Shown here in pieces: positions 7,141 to 15,672 of a stretch of DNA of 15,672 bases. Below the pieces are notes generated by a model that did no database searches, was not told the origin of the DNA, and saw only the letters and a list, made by a program, of their open reading frames with translations. How positions within the stretch are numbered: the stretch's first letter is position 1; each line of letters begins with the position of its first letter. This DNA is from JAWVFN01 sp963696625 (GTDB taxonomy: Bacteria > Actinomycetota > Thermoleophilia > Solirubrobacterales > 70-9): NCBI GenBank assembly GCA_963696625.1, contig CAVOKZ010000031.1, positions 1-15,672 on the forward strand, given 5' to 3'. The position numbers and the translations under genes were made by a program.

Positions 7141-9744
7141 ATGTTCGAGCTCGAACCGTATTCGTATCGCGAGGCCCGATCGCTGGCCGACCAGCTCCAT
7201 CTCGCCGAGCCGCTCGCGATAACGCTCGTCCGCCGGGGCTACCGAACCGCCGAGGCGGCGCGCGAGTTCATCGAGGGGGCGGAGGAGCACGACCCGTTCG
7301 AGTTCGACTCGATGATGCGGATCACCTCGCGACTGCTCGCCGCCGCCCGCCAGGGCCGCAAGATCACCGTCCACGGCGATTACGACGTCGACGGGGTCTG
7401 CTCGACCTCGATCCTGGTTCGGACGCTGCGCGAGCTCGGCGCCGAGTGCGACTGGCTGATCCCCGACCGGGCCGCCGACGGCTACGGGCTGACGATGGCG
7501 ACCATCGAGCGCCTGCAAGAGCGCGGCACCCAGGTGCTGCTCACCGCCGACTGCGGGATCGGATCGGCCGCCGAGATCGCGGCGGCCGAGGAGGCGGGGA
7601 TCGAGGCGATCGTCACCGATCACCACCAGCCGCCCGAGGACCTGCCCGACTGCCCGATCCTGCACCCGGTCGTCTCGGGCTATCCGTTCGCCGAGCTGTG
7701 TGCGACCGCGGTGGCATACAAGCTCGCGGTCGCGCTGCGCCGTGAGGCGGGGGCGGGGGAGCGGCGCGCCGACGCCGAGCTCGAGCTCGTGGCGCTGGCG
7801 ACCGTCGCCGACATGGTTCCCCTCGTCGGCGAGAACCGGCGGCTGGTCAAGGCCGGCCTCGGCGAGATGCACAAGGGCGCCCGCCCCGGGCTGCGGGCGC
7901 TGATCCAGGTCGCCCGCTGCGACCCCGGCCGTCTCGACGCGGGCGACCTCGGCTTCCGGATCGCCCCGCGGATAAACGCCGCCGGGCGCCTCTATCGCGC
8001 GGACGCGGGCGTCGAGCTGATGCTGACCGAAGACCCCGAGCGCGCCGGCCAGATCGCGGCCGAGCTCGACGCAGCCAACACCGAGCGCCGCAGCACCGAG
8101 CGCGAGGCGCTCGCCGACGCCCAGCGCCAGCTCGCCGGGCACGACCCGCAGGCCGCGGCGATCGTCCTCGCCGGCAAGGACTGGCACCCCGGCGTGATCG
8201 GCATCGTCGCCTCGCGGATCGTCGACCGCCACTGGAGGCCGACGATCATGATCGCCCTCGACGGCGAGGCCGGAAAGGGCTCGGGGCGCTCGATCCCCGG
8301 CTTCGACCTGGTCGAGGCGATGGGCGCCTGCGGCGGCCACCTGCGGCGCTTCGGCGGCCACGCCGCGGCCGCCGGCCTGGAGATCGAGGCTTCCAACGTG
8401 GAGGAGTTCCGCCGCGACTTCATCGCCACGGCGCAGGAGCGGCTGAAGCCCGATCAGCTCGTGCGCGTGCAGCGCGCCGACGCCGTCGTCGGCGTCGGCC
8501 GCGACGGAATCGGGATCGAGCTCGCCGAGCAGCTCGAGGAGATCGCCCCCTTCGGCTCCGGAAATCCCGAGCCGCGACTGCTCGTCCCGGCGGCGCGGAT
8601 CTCCGACATCCGGCCCCTGGGCGACTCCGGCGACCACGCGCGGTTTCAGGTCGGAAGCGGCGCCGGCCGTGCCCAGGGCGTTGCCTTCCGCGTCGGCTCG
8701 ACCCTGGAGAAGATCGAGGGGCCGGTCGACCTCTCGGTCAAGCTCGAGGTCGATCGCTGGAACGGCGCGATCCAGCCGCGCCTCGTGGTCGAGGACTTCG
8801 AGCGACTGCCCGCCGCGCCCGAGTCGACGACCAGCGCCGTCAGCGGCGAGGAGTGGTGGGGCCGCTTCACGGCCGAGATCGAGGCGCCGCTTGACCGCTG
8901 GCCCGCTCCCGAGCTGCTCGAGGCGATAGACGCAGCCCGCGCCGCCGCCGACCGTGAGGTGCACGACCGCCGCGGCGGGGCGATCGTCGCCGCGATCGCC
9001 GAGCTCGGCTCGAGCGGGGAGCCCGTGTTGGTCGCCTGCGCCGACTCCGCGCGCCGCCGCGCGCTGGTCGAGGGGGCGGCCGACCCGCGCCGCCTCGGGG
9101 GCGAAGCGGCCGAGGTCATCTCCGCCCGCTCGCCCCGCGAGGAGGCCGGCGCCGCCTTCGAGCGCGCCGCCACGCCCGGCGGCCTCGCGCTCGCCGACTG
9201 GCTCGTGATCGCCGCCCACCCGTCGATCACGCGCCGCTTCGAGCACATCGTGGCGATCGAGCCGCCGCCGTTTGCCCACTTCGACCGCCTGATCTCGAGC
9301 GGCGCGGCGGTAGGCGACCACGGGGCCGAGGTCGCCCCGCTCAGCCCCGGATTCATGCACGTCGCCTGGGGCGAGCCCGAGCTCGAGCTCGCCGCGCGCT
9401 TCCTCGCCTGGGAGTGGGACACCCGGGCCCAGGCCGCCTCGGTCTACAAGGCGCTCTCACCGAGCGGCGGGCTCGCCGGAGAGGCCCTCTCGAGCGCTCT
9501 TGGCGGGCCGGGCCGCTACCCACGCACGCCCGAGATCGCCGCCCGCGCTGTGCGGGTCCTCTGCGAGGCGGGAATCTGCGCCTGGGAGCCGGACGGCGCC
9601 GGCGGCGCCTTGCGGGTCGTATCCTCGGAGGAAACCGATCTGCAGCGCTCGCAGGCGTACCGCGCCTACGAGGCGAGGCACGAGGAAGGCAAGCAATTCC
9701 TGAGAAGGAAAAGACAACCGGAGCAGGTCCCGGCGGCGGCGTAA
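7141..9744 (+). CDS. recJ: Single-stranded-DNA-specific exonuclease RecJ
   Basis: RecJ degrades single-stranded DNA 5' to 3' in recombination and mismatch repair. The 867-residue protein has the DHH-family motifs in order: GDYDVDG (D80, D82, D84), LLTADCG (D137), TDHHQ (D160, H161, H162) and ATVADMVPL (D224). The DHHA1 and later region follows with INAAGR, WHPGVIGIVASRI, GSGRSIPGFDLVEA and RFGGHAAAAGL, and the OB-fold region with PFGSGNPEPRL. All expected metal ligands are present, so it should be active. It is longer than the E. coli type: about 290 residues after ERLPAAP form an extra C-terminal region with an Ala/Arg-rich segment and a possible winged helix near GGPGRYPRTPEIAARAVRVL. No helicase motif is visible there. 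The ATG at 7141 lies close to the family N-terminus and follows a TAGCCT box. rel follows about 20 nt later. Confidence 0.96.
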   Translation: MFELEPYSYREARSLADQLHLAEPLAITLVRRGYRTAEAAREFIEGAEEHDPFEFDSMMRITSRLLAAARQGRKITVHGDYDVDGVCSTSILVRTLRELGAECDWLIPDRAADGYGLTMATIERLQERGTQVLLTADCGIGSAAEIAAAEEAGIEAIVTDHHQPPEDLPDCPILHPVVSGYPFAELCATAVAYKLAVALRREAGAGERRADAELELVALATVADMVPLVGENRRLVKAGLGEMHKGARPGLRALIQVARCDPGRLDAGDLGFRIAPRINAAGRLYRADAGVELMLTEDPERAGQIAAELDAANTERRSTEREALADAQRQLAGHDPQAAAIVLAGKDWHPGVIGIVASRIVDRHWRPTIMIALDGEAGKGSGRSIPGFDLVEAMGACGGHLRRFGGHAAAAGLEIEASNVEEFRRDFIATAQERLKPDQLVRVQRADAVVGVGRDGIGIELAEQLEEIAPFGSGNPEPRLLVPAARISDIRPLGDSGDHARFQVGSGAGRAQGVAFRVGSTLEKIEGPVDLSVKLEVDRWNGAIQPRLVVEDFERLPAAPESTTSAVSGEEWWGRFTAEIEAPLDRWPAPELLEAIDAARAAADREVHDRRGGAIVAAIAELGSSGEPVLVACADSARRRALVEGAADPRRLGGEAAEVISARSPREEAGAAFERAATPGGLALADWLVIAAHPSITRRFEHIVAIEPPPFAHFDRLISSGAAVGDHGAEVAPLSPGFMHVAWGEPELELAARFLAWEWDTRAQAASVYKALSPSGGLAGEALSSALGGPGRYPRTPEIAARAVRVLCEAGICAWEPDGAGGALRVVSSEETDLQRSQAYRAYEARHEEGKQFLRRKRQPEQVPAAA

Positions 9745-9765
9745 TCGACCCCGGGCGCCACCGCC

Positions 9766-11315
9766 ATACCAAGGTCGGCGAGCCGCCGGCCGAGGCGCCG
9801 ACGCCGCGGGCGGACAAGATCACCGCCGAGTTCACGGCCGAGCAGCGCTCGCTGCTGGGCGACCTCTTCGCAGTGGTCGAGGAGCACTACGCCGACGCCG
9901 GCGCGCCGATCGACCGCGCGGCGCTCGAGCGCGCCTTTGCCTTCGCCTGCGAGAGCCACGCCGGCCAGGAGCGCAAGTCGGGCGAGGACTTCATCACCCA
10001 TCCGCTCGGCGTCGCCCAGATCTGCGCCGGCATGCGGCTCGACACCGAGACGCTGTGCGCCGCGCTGCTCCACGACACCGTCGAAGACACGAGCGCCAGC
10101 CTCGCTCAGGTCGGCGACGCATTCGGCGAGGAGATCGCCCAGCTCGTCGACGGCGTCACCAAGCTGACCGAGATCACCTTCAAGAGCCGCGACGAGCACC
10201 AGGCCGAGAACTACCGGAAGATGATGGTGGCGATGGCGAGCGACGTCAGGGTGATCCTGATCAAGCTCGCCGACCGCCTCCACAACATGCGCACCCTCGG
10301 AGCCCTGCCGAAGCAGAAGCAGATCGAGAAGGCGCGCGAGACGCTCGAGATCTACGCGCCGCTGGCCCACCGGCTCGGGATCCACGCGATCAAGTGGGAG
10401 CTCGAGGACCTCTCGTTCGCGACGCTTCACCCGCGCAAGTACGAGGAGATCAAGGCGCTCGTCGCCCAGCAGCGGGCCGAGCGCGAGCGCTACATCGCCG
10501 ACGCCGGCGAGTTCCTCTCCTCCGAGCTCGCCAAGGTCGGCGTCGAGGCCGAGATCTCCGGCCGCGCCAAGCACTTCTATTCGATCTACACGAAGATGAC
10601 CCGCAAGGGGCGGGAGTTCAACGAGATCTTCGACCTCACCGCGATGCGGGTCCTGGTCGGGTCGGTCAAAGACTGCTACGGCGCGATCGGCATCATCCAC
10701 TCGATCTGGAAGCCGCTTCCCGGCCGCTTCAAGGACTTCATCGCCATGCCCAAGGCCAACATGTACCAGGCCCTGCACACCACGGTGATCGGCCCGGAGG
10801 GCCAGCCGCTCGAGATCCAGATCCGCACGCCGGAGATGCACGAGCTGGCCGAGTACGGCATCGCCGCCCACGTGATCTACAAGGAGGGCGCCGGGGACGA
10901 CGCCACCGAGAAGCAGAAGATGACCTGGCTGCGGCAGCTGATCGAGGCCGAGAAGGACCAGGACCCGAAGGAGTTCCTCGAGGCGCTCAAGGTCGACCTG
11001 TTCGAGGACGAGGTCTTCGTCTTCACCCCGCAGGGCGAGGTCAAGAACCTCTCGGCCGGATCGACGCCGCTCGACTTCGCCTACGCCGTCCACACCGACG
11101 TCGGCCACCAGTGCGTCGGCGCCAAGGTCAACGGCAAGATCGTGCCGCTCCACTACCAGCTGCGAAGCGGGGACATCGTCGAAGTGCTGACGGCGAAGCA
11201 GGGCCGCGGCCCCTCGCGCGACTGGCTGAAGCTGGTTCGCACGTCGCGAGCGCGCAACAAGATCCGCGCCTGGTTCACGCGCGAGGCACACATGACACAG
11301 ATCTTGTTGCACTAG
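9766..11315 (+). CDS. rel: Rel bifunctional (p)ppGpp synthetase/hydrolase, 3'-truncated
   Basis: Rel enzymes make and destroy (p)ppGpp in the stringent response. About 515 residues remain of a family usually over 700. The hydrolase domain has HAGQERKSGEDFITHP, the HDxxED motif in LLHDTVEDT, and KLADRLHNMRTL. The synthetase domain has FYSIYTKMTRKG, DLTAMRVLV and GRFKDFIAMPKANMYQALHT; RFKD is the RxKD form of bifunctional enzymes. The TGS domain starts near EVFVFTPQGEV. After NKIRAWFTRE (to 11285) the sequence leaves the family and ends AHMTQILLH-stop, so the helical, zinc-finger and ACT parts are missing through the fold-back junction. No ATG, GTG or TTG lies in frame between the recJ stop and GTG 9873, which would be too far in. 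AT followed by ACC at 9766-9770 suggests an ATG with one base lost; the start is therefore approximate. Confidence 0.85.
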
Positions 11316-11329
11316 CAACATGACCCACA
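11210..11329. other. Spacer at the turning point of the inverted repeat
   Basis: These 120 nt have no counterpart in the other arm. The first 76 nt (to 11285) continue rel with proper coding (SRDWLKLVRTSRARNKIRAWFTRE). From about 11288 the rest drops to roughly 47% GC, against about 70% around it, and matches neither rel nor either arm. It contains a 6-bp hairpin, TGTTGC-ACTA-GCAACA, over the stop codon. It looks like joining or miscalled sequence. I compared it from memory with common sequencing adapters and found no match. Confidence 0.8.
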
Positions 11330-12665
11330 CCGCGGCCCTGCTTCGCCGTCAGCACTTCGACGATGTCCCCGCTTCGCAGCTGGTAGTGGAGCGGCACGAT
11401 CTTGCCGCTGACCTGGCGCCGACGCACTGGTGGCCGACGTGCGTGTGGAGCAGGCGTAGGCGAAGTCGAGCAGCATCGATCCGGCCGAGAGGTTCTTGAC
11501 CTGCGGGGTGAAGACGAAGACCTCGTCCTCGAACAGGTCGACCTTGAGCGCCTCGAGGAACTCCTTCGGGTCCTGGTCCTTCTCGGCCTCGATCGGCCTC
11601 CGCGGCCAGGGTGATCTTCTGCTTCTCGGTGGCGTCGTCCCCGGCGCCCTCCTTGTAGATCACGTGGGCGGCGATGCCGGGCCAGCTCGTGCATCTCCAG
11701 CATGATCTGGATCTCGAGCGGCTGGCCTTACCAGGGCATCACCGTGGTGTGCAGGGCCTGGTACATGTTGGCCTTGGGCATGGCGACGAAGTCCTTGAAG
11801 CGGCCGGGAAGCGGCTTCCAGATCGAGTGGATGATGCCGATCGCGCCGTCGCTTGACCGACCCGACCAGGACCCCCACATCGCGGTGAGGTCGAAGATCT
11901 CGATTTGAACTCCCGCCCCTTGCGTCCTTCGTGTAGATCGAATAGAAGTGCTTGGCGCGGCCGGAGATCTCGGCCTCGACGCCGACCTTGGCGAGCTCGA
12001 GAGCATGGCGATGTAGCGCTCGCGCTCGGCCCGCTGCTGAGCAAGCGGCCTGATCTCCTGGCGCGGGTGAAGCGTCGCGACGAGGTCCTCGAGCTCCCAC
12101 TTGATCGCGTGGATCCCGAGCCGGTGGCCAGCGGCGCATCTACGAGCGTCTCCGCGCGCCTTCTCGATCTGCTTCTGCTTCGGCAGGGCTCGAGGGTGCG
12201 CATGTTGTGGAGGCGGTCGCAAGACTCGGTCGGGGTCACCTCAGCGTCGCTCCGCCATCGCTCCACCATCATCTTCCGGTAGTTCTCGGCCTGGTGCTCC
12301 GGTCGCGGGCTCTTGAAGCGTGATCTCGGTTCAGCTTGGTGACGCCGTCGACGAGCTGGGCGAGGCTGGCGCTGCGTGTCTTCGACGGTGTCGTGGAGCA
12401 GCGCGGCACGCAGCGTCTCGTGCTGGAGCCGCATGGCGCAGATGTTGACGCCGAGCGGATGGGTGATGAAGTCCTCGCCGACTTGCCCGCTGCCTGGCCG
12501 GCGTGGCTCTCGCAGGCGAAGGCAAAGGCGCGCTCGAGCGCCGCGCGTAGTGCTCCTCGACCACTGCGAAGAGGTCGCCCAGCAGCGCTGCTCGGCCGTG
12601 AACTCGGCGGTGATCTTGTCCGCGGCGTCGGCGCCTCGGCCAGCGGGGCTCGCCGACTTGGTCAT
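11330..12665 (-). pseudogene. Frameshifted duplicate of rel
   Basis: This is the reverse-complement copy of 9766-11209, beginning with a clear ATG (12665-12663) followed by MTKSASP and, in the same frame, DKITAEFTAEQR. Reading then shifts repeatedly: pieces such as EDFITHPLGV, ALLHDTVEDT and DRLHNMRTL appear in different frames. It is probably not a real second gene but a noisy reading of the same locus. It is useful because it shows ATGACC where the clean copy has ATACC, pointing to the true start codon. Confidence 0.85.
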
Positions 12666-12684
12666 GGCGGTGGCACCCAGGTCG

Positions 12685-15188
12685 TTGCACCAGCCGCGGT
12701 TGCTGTTCCTCTCGGTGTCCCTGCCTTCCTCGTGCCTCGCCTGGTCGGCGCGCGCCTGCGAGCGCTGCAGATCGGTTTCCTCCGAGGATACACCCGCAAG
12801 GCGCCGCCGGCGCCGTCCAGGCTCCCAGGCGCAGATTCCCGCCTCGCAGAGGACCCGCACAGCGCACAGCTCGGGCGTGCGTGGGTAGCGGCCCGGCCCC
12901 ACCAAGAGCGCTCGAGGGCCTCTCGGCGAGCCCGGCTCGGTGAGCGCCTTGTAGACCGAGGCGGCCTGGGCCCGGGTGTCCCAGCGTCCCAGGCGAGGAG
13001 GCGCGCGGCGAGCTCGACTCGGACTCGCCCCAGGCGACGTGCATGAATCCGGGGCTGAGCGGGGCGACCTCGGCCCCGTGGTCGCCTACCGCCGCGCCGC
13101 TCGAGGGATCCGAGACGGCAGCGGCTGGAGAGGCGATGTACTCGAAGCGGCGCGTGATCGACGGGTGGGCGGCGATCACGAGCCGTCGGCGAGCGCGAGG
13201 CCGCCGGGTATAGCGGCGCGCGCTCGAAGGCGGCGCCGGCCTCCTCGCGGGGCGAGCGGGCGGAGATGACCTCGGCCGCTTCGCCCCCGAGGCGGCGCGG
13301 GTCGGCCGCGCCTTCGACCAGGGCCCGGCGGCGCTGGGCGTCGGCGCAGGCGACCAGCACGGGCTCCCCGCTCGAGCCGAGCTCGGCGATCAAGGCGACG
13401 ATCGCCCCGCCGCGGCGGTCGTGCACCTCACGGTCGGCGGCGGCGCGGGCTGCGTCTATGGCCTCGAGGAGCGCCGCGTCAGCGGCGCCTCGATCTCGGC
13501 CGTGAACAGGGGCCCACCACTACCTGCACCGCTGACGGCGCTGGTCGTCGACTCGGGCGCGGCAGGCAGTCGCTCGAAGTCCTCGACCACGAGGCGCGGC
13601 TGGACGTCAGCGCCGTTCCAGCGATCGACTGACCCGAGAGGTCGACCGGCCCCTCGATCCTCTGGGTCAAGCCGACGCGGAAGGCAACGCCCTGGGCGCG
13701 CCAGCGCCCGCTCGACCTGGAAAGCCACACCGTGGTGGCCGAGGAGTCGCCGGCGCTGTCGGAGATCCGCGCCGCCGGGACGAGCAGCCGCGGCTGGGAT
13801 TTCCGGAGCCGAAGGGGGCGATCTCCTCGAGCTGCTCGGCGAGCTCGATCCCGATTCCGTCGCGGCTGACGCCGACGACGGCGCGCTGCACGCGCACGAG
13901 CTGATCGGGCTTAAGCTTGCCTGCACCGCAAGCGGCGATGAAGTCGCAGCGGCAACTCCTCCACGTTGGAAGCCTCGATCTCCAGGCGGGCGGCCGCGGC
14001 GTGGCCGCCGAAGCGCCGCAGCGGCCGCCGCAGGCGCCCATCGCCTCGACCAGGTCGAAGCCGGGGATCGAGGCGCCGAGCCTTCCAGGGCCTCGCCGTC
14101 GAGGGCGATCATGATCGTCGGCCTCCAGGTGGCATCGAAGACGATCCGCGAGGCGACGATGCCGATCACGCCGGGGTGCCAGTCCTCGCCGCGAGGACGA
14201 TCAGGCGGCCTGCCGGGCATGCCGGCGAGCTGGCGCTGGGCTCGGCGAGCGCCTCGCGCTCGGTGCTGCGGCGCTCGGTGTTGGCTGCGTCGAGCTCGGC
14301 CGCGATCCTGGCCGGCGCGCTCGGGGTCTTCGGTCAGCATCAGCTCGACGCCCGCGTCCGCGCGATAGAGGCGCCCGGCGGCGTTTATCCGCGGGGCGAT
14401 CCGGAAGCCGAGGTCGCCGGCGTCGAAGCGGCCAGGGTCGCAGCGGGCGACCTGGATCGGCGCCAGCCCGGGGCGGGCGCCCTTGTGCATCTCGCCGAGG
14501 CCGGCCTTGACCAGCCGCCGGTTCTCGCCGACGAGGGGAACCATGTCGGCGACGAGTGGCCAGCGCCACGAGCTCGAGCTCGGCGTCGGCGCGCCGCTCC
14601 CGCCCCGGCCTCCGCGCGCAGCGCGCGAGCTTGTGCCGCCGCAGTCGCGCGCGGCTGCGCGAACGGATAGCCCGAGACGAGACCGGGTGCAGATGGGCAG
14701 TGGCAGGTCCTCGGGCGGCTGGTGGTGATCGGTGACGCACCCTCGATCCCCGCCTCCTCGGCCGCCGCGATCTCGGCGGCCGATCCCGATCCCGCAGTCG
14801 GCGGTCGCAGCACCTGGGTGCCGCGCTCTTGCAGGCGCTCGATGGTCGCCATCGTGGGCCCATTAGGCGTCGGCGCCGGTGGGATCGGCCGGCTCTCGGG
14901 CGCCGAGTCGCGCAGCGTCCGACCAGATCGAGGTCGAGCAGACCCCGTCGACGTCGTAATCGCCGTGGACGGTGATCTTGCGGCCCTGGCGGGCGGCGGC
15001 GAGCAGTCGCGAGGTGATCCGCATCATCGAGTCGAACTCGAACAGGTAGTGCTCCTCCGCCCTCGATGAACTCGCACACCGCCCTCGGCGGTTCGGTAGC
15101 CCCCGCGGACGAGCGTTATCGCGAGCGGCTGATGGAGCTGGTCGGCCAGCGATGGCCTCGCGATCGAATACGGTTCGACTCCGAACAT
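12685..15188 (-). pseudogene. Frameshifted duplicate of recJ
   Basis: This is the reverse-complement copy of recJ (7141-9744). The ATG survives (15188-15186) with FGVEPYS-like coding before the first frameshift. The DHH active-site bases are intact near 14930-14973, and the region encoding INAAGR near 14364-14395. The stop codon has become CAA. It is about 100 nt shorter than the clean copy, with indels throughout. It is most likely a sequencing duplicate rather than a decayed paralogue. Confidence 0.85.
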
Positions 15189-15297
15189 CCTCTAGGCTAA
15201 GAAGCGCCGGAGCAATACCTCAACGTGCGGCTGCTCCGCTTCGCGTCCCCCGCGGCCGCCGGGACCGGGGCTCGTCGTGAATGGCCCTTATCGGCCG

Positions 15298-15561
15298 CTA
15301 CGCAACTCCTCGCTGTTCCTGGCGAGAGCCGATCCGTGAGACGATCGCCATCCCGATCAGGGCGCCGGGCACGGCGGCGATCACGGTGCCGATGTCCGTG
15401 TCGCCGATCGGCCCGAGGCGATCTGGACCATCGCGCCGAAGAGCATCGCGCCGGTGACGCCGCGAGGAAAGCGCCGACGATGCCGCTCCAGAAGCGATCG
15501 GCACGAAGACCGTGAAGTGCCAAAGCGCGATGCCACCGTGAACGAGACCAGCGCAGGCCGT
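15298..15561 (-). pseudogene. Frameshifted duplicate of the small membrane protein gene
   Basis: This copies 6761-7030 in reverse. The stop codon (15300-15298) and the end encoding SRQEQRGVA are exact. The start has become ACG in place of ATG, and small deletions near 15335, 15410 and 15500 break the frame. It belongs to the degraded arm. Confidence 0.8.
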
Positions 15562-15672
15562 CCGCGAGGCCTCCCGTGCTTGCGCTTGCGCCGAGCTCTG
15601 CGCGATCCCCGGACCTCTCCGCCCGCATCCGCTCCAGCGCCGCAGCGCTGGCTTCACTCAGCTCCGGCTGTT
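15561..15672 (-). pseudogene. Duplicate of the secDF 3' end, cut by the window edge
   Basis: This stretch is the reverse complement of about 6650-6761 and encodes the SecDF tail segment PELSEASAAALERMRAERSG before it is damaged. The SecDF stop codon is lost (TGATGG reads GGACGG). The window stops inside the repeat, so its outer end cannot be seen. Confidence 0.8.

Larger units (their letters stand above)
6650..11209 (+). repeat. Left (clean) arm of a large inverted repeat
   Basis: This 4.56-kb stretch, from the secDF tail through recJ into rel, recurs as a degraded reverse complement at 11330-15672. All frames in this arm are open, so it is taken as the true sequence. Matching landmarks include the recJ active-site segment (left near 7378, right near 14940) and the INAAGR segment (left near 7975, right near 14390). 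Confidence 0.95.
11330..15672 (-). repeat. Right (degraded) arm of the inverted repeat
   Basis: This arm is the reverse complement of 6650-11209 and runs to the window edge. It is about 217 nt shorter than the left arm. Exact stretches such as 11501-11594 alternate with clusters of errors, for example a 6-nt loss just before 11501 and a 5-nt loss near 11680. Indels occur without regard to codons, so no gene keeps its frame. Open frames within it are fragments or shadows. The pattern fits uncorrected long-read sequence of the complementary strand better than a natural duplication. Confidence 0.93.

Noticed and set aside
9414..9765. An ATG start at 9414 for Rel, inside recJ
   Set aside because: The extra residues are the recJ coding sequence in the wrong frame, with Arg-rich composition and no similarity to Rel proteins.
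11300..11320. TGTTGC-ACTA-GCAACA hairpin as a terminator for rel
   Set aside because: The stem is only 6 bp, it has no T tract, and it lies in the joining sequence where rel is artificially cut.
11330..15672. Open frames of up to 388 codons on both strands as new accessory genes
   Set aside because: They are fragments or shadow frames of duplicated rel and recJ; recognisable pieces such as EDFITHPLGV and LLHDTVEDT appear in shifting frames.
6650..15672. A natural large palindrome, such as a hairpin telomere of a linear replicon or a recent inverted duplication
   Set aside because: A real telomere fold would give two equal arms and would not cut a core gene; the indel-heavy, shorter second arm and the unrelated joining sequence fit an artefact better.

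Overview
The window reads as high-GC actinobacterial chromosome. A Thermoleophilia/Solirubrobacterales-like source is my best guess, from the GC-rich codon use, the fused SecD-SecF, the AbiEi/DUF559-type protein and apparently leaderless promoters; this is inference, not a database match. The left two thirds hold a conserved housekeeping neighbourhood: ruvC (84-602), ruvA (650-1249) and ruvB (1246-2313), a convergent accessory gene (3238-2360, minus), a zinc-ribbon/PAS-like protein (3363-3848), fused secDF (3855-6761), a small membrane protein (6761-7030), recJ (7141-9744) and a rel (p)ppGpp synthetase/hydrolase (from about 9766).

The genes fall into three functional groups. RuvABC resolve Holliday junctions and RecJ degrades single-stranded 5' ends, so both serve recombination repair. 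SecDF helps drive protein export. Rel controls the stringent response. Many actinobacteria carry ruvCAB-yajC-secD-secF-(apt)-relA in this order. Here yajC and apt are not seen, and the minus-strand gene plus the zinc-ribbon gene sit where yajC would be expected.

The dominant feature of the right third is not new genes. From 11330 to the window end (15672) the sequence is a noisy reverse complement of 6650-11209, with a 120-nt non-repeated spacer (11210-11329) at the turning point. The right arm is about 217 nt shorter than the left and is full of small insertions and deletions that break every frame, yet it also has exact stretches of about 90 nt. Rel is cut off at the turn. This looks like a fold-back (template plus complement) long-read or amplification chimera left in the assembly, probably at a contig end, rather than a natural inverted duplication. 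All genes between 11330 and 15672 should be treated as error-laden duplicates.

Observations that look biological are a 39-nt repeated leader placed identically before the ATG of ruvC and ruvA, a hairpin between the convergent ruvB and accessory genes, and a shared TAGCCT box just upstream of two start codons, suggesting leaderless transcription. The polished left copy of rel seems to lack one base in its start codon, which the noisy right copy supplies. I found no convincing undescribed system, CRISPR array, tRNA, rRNA or insertion sequence.
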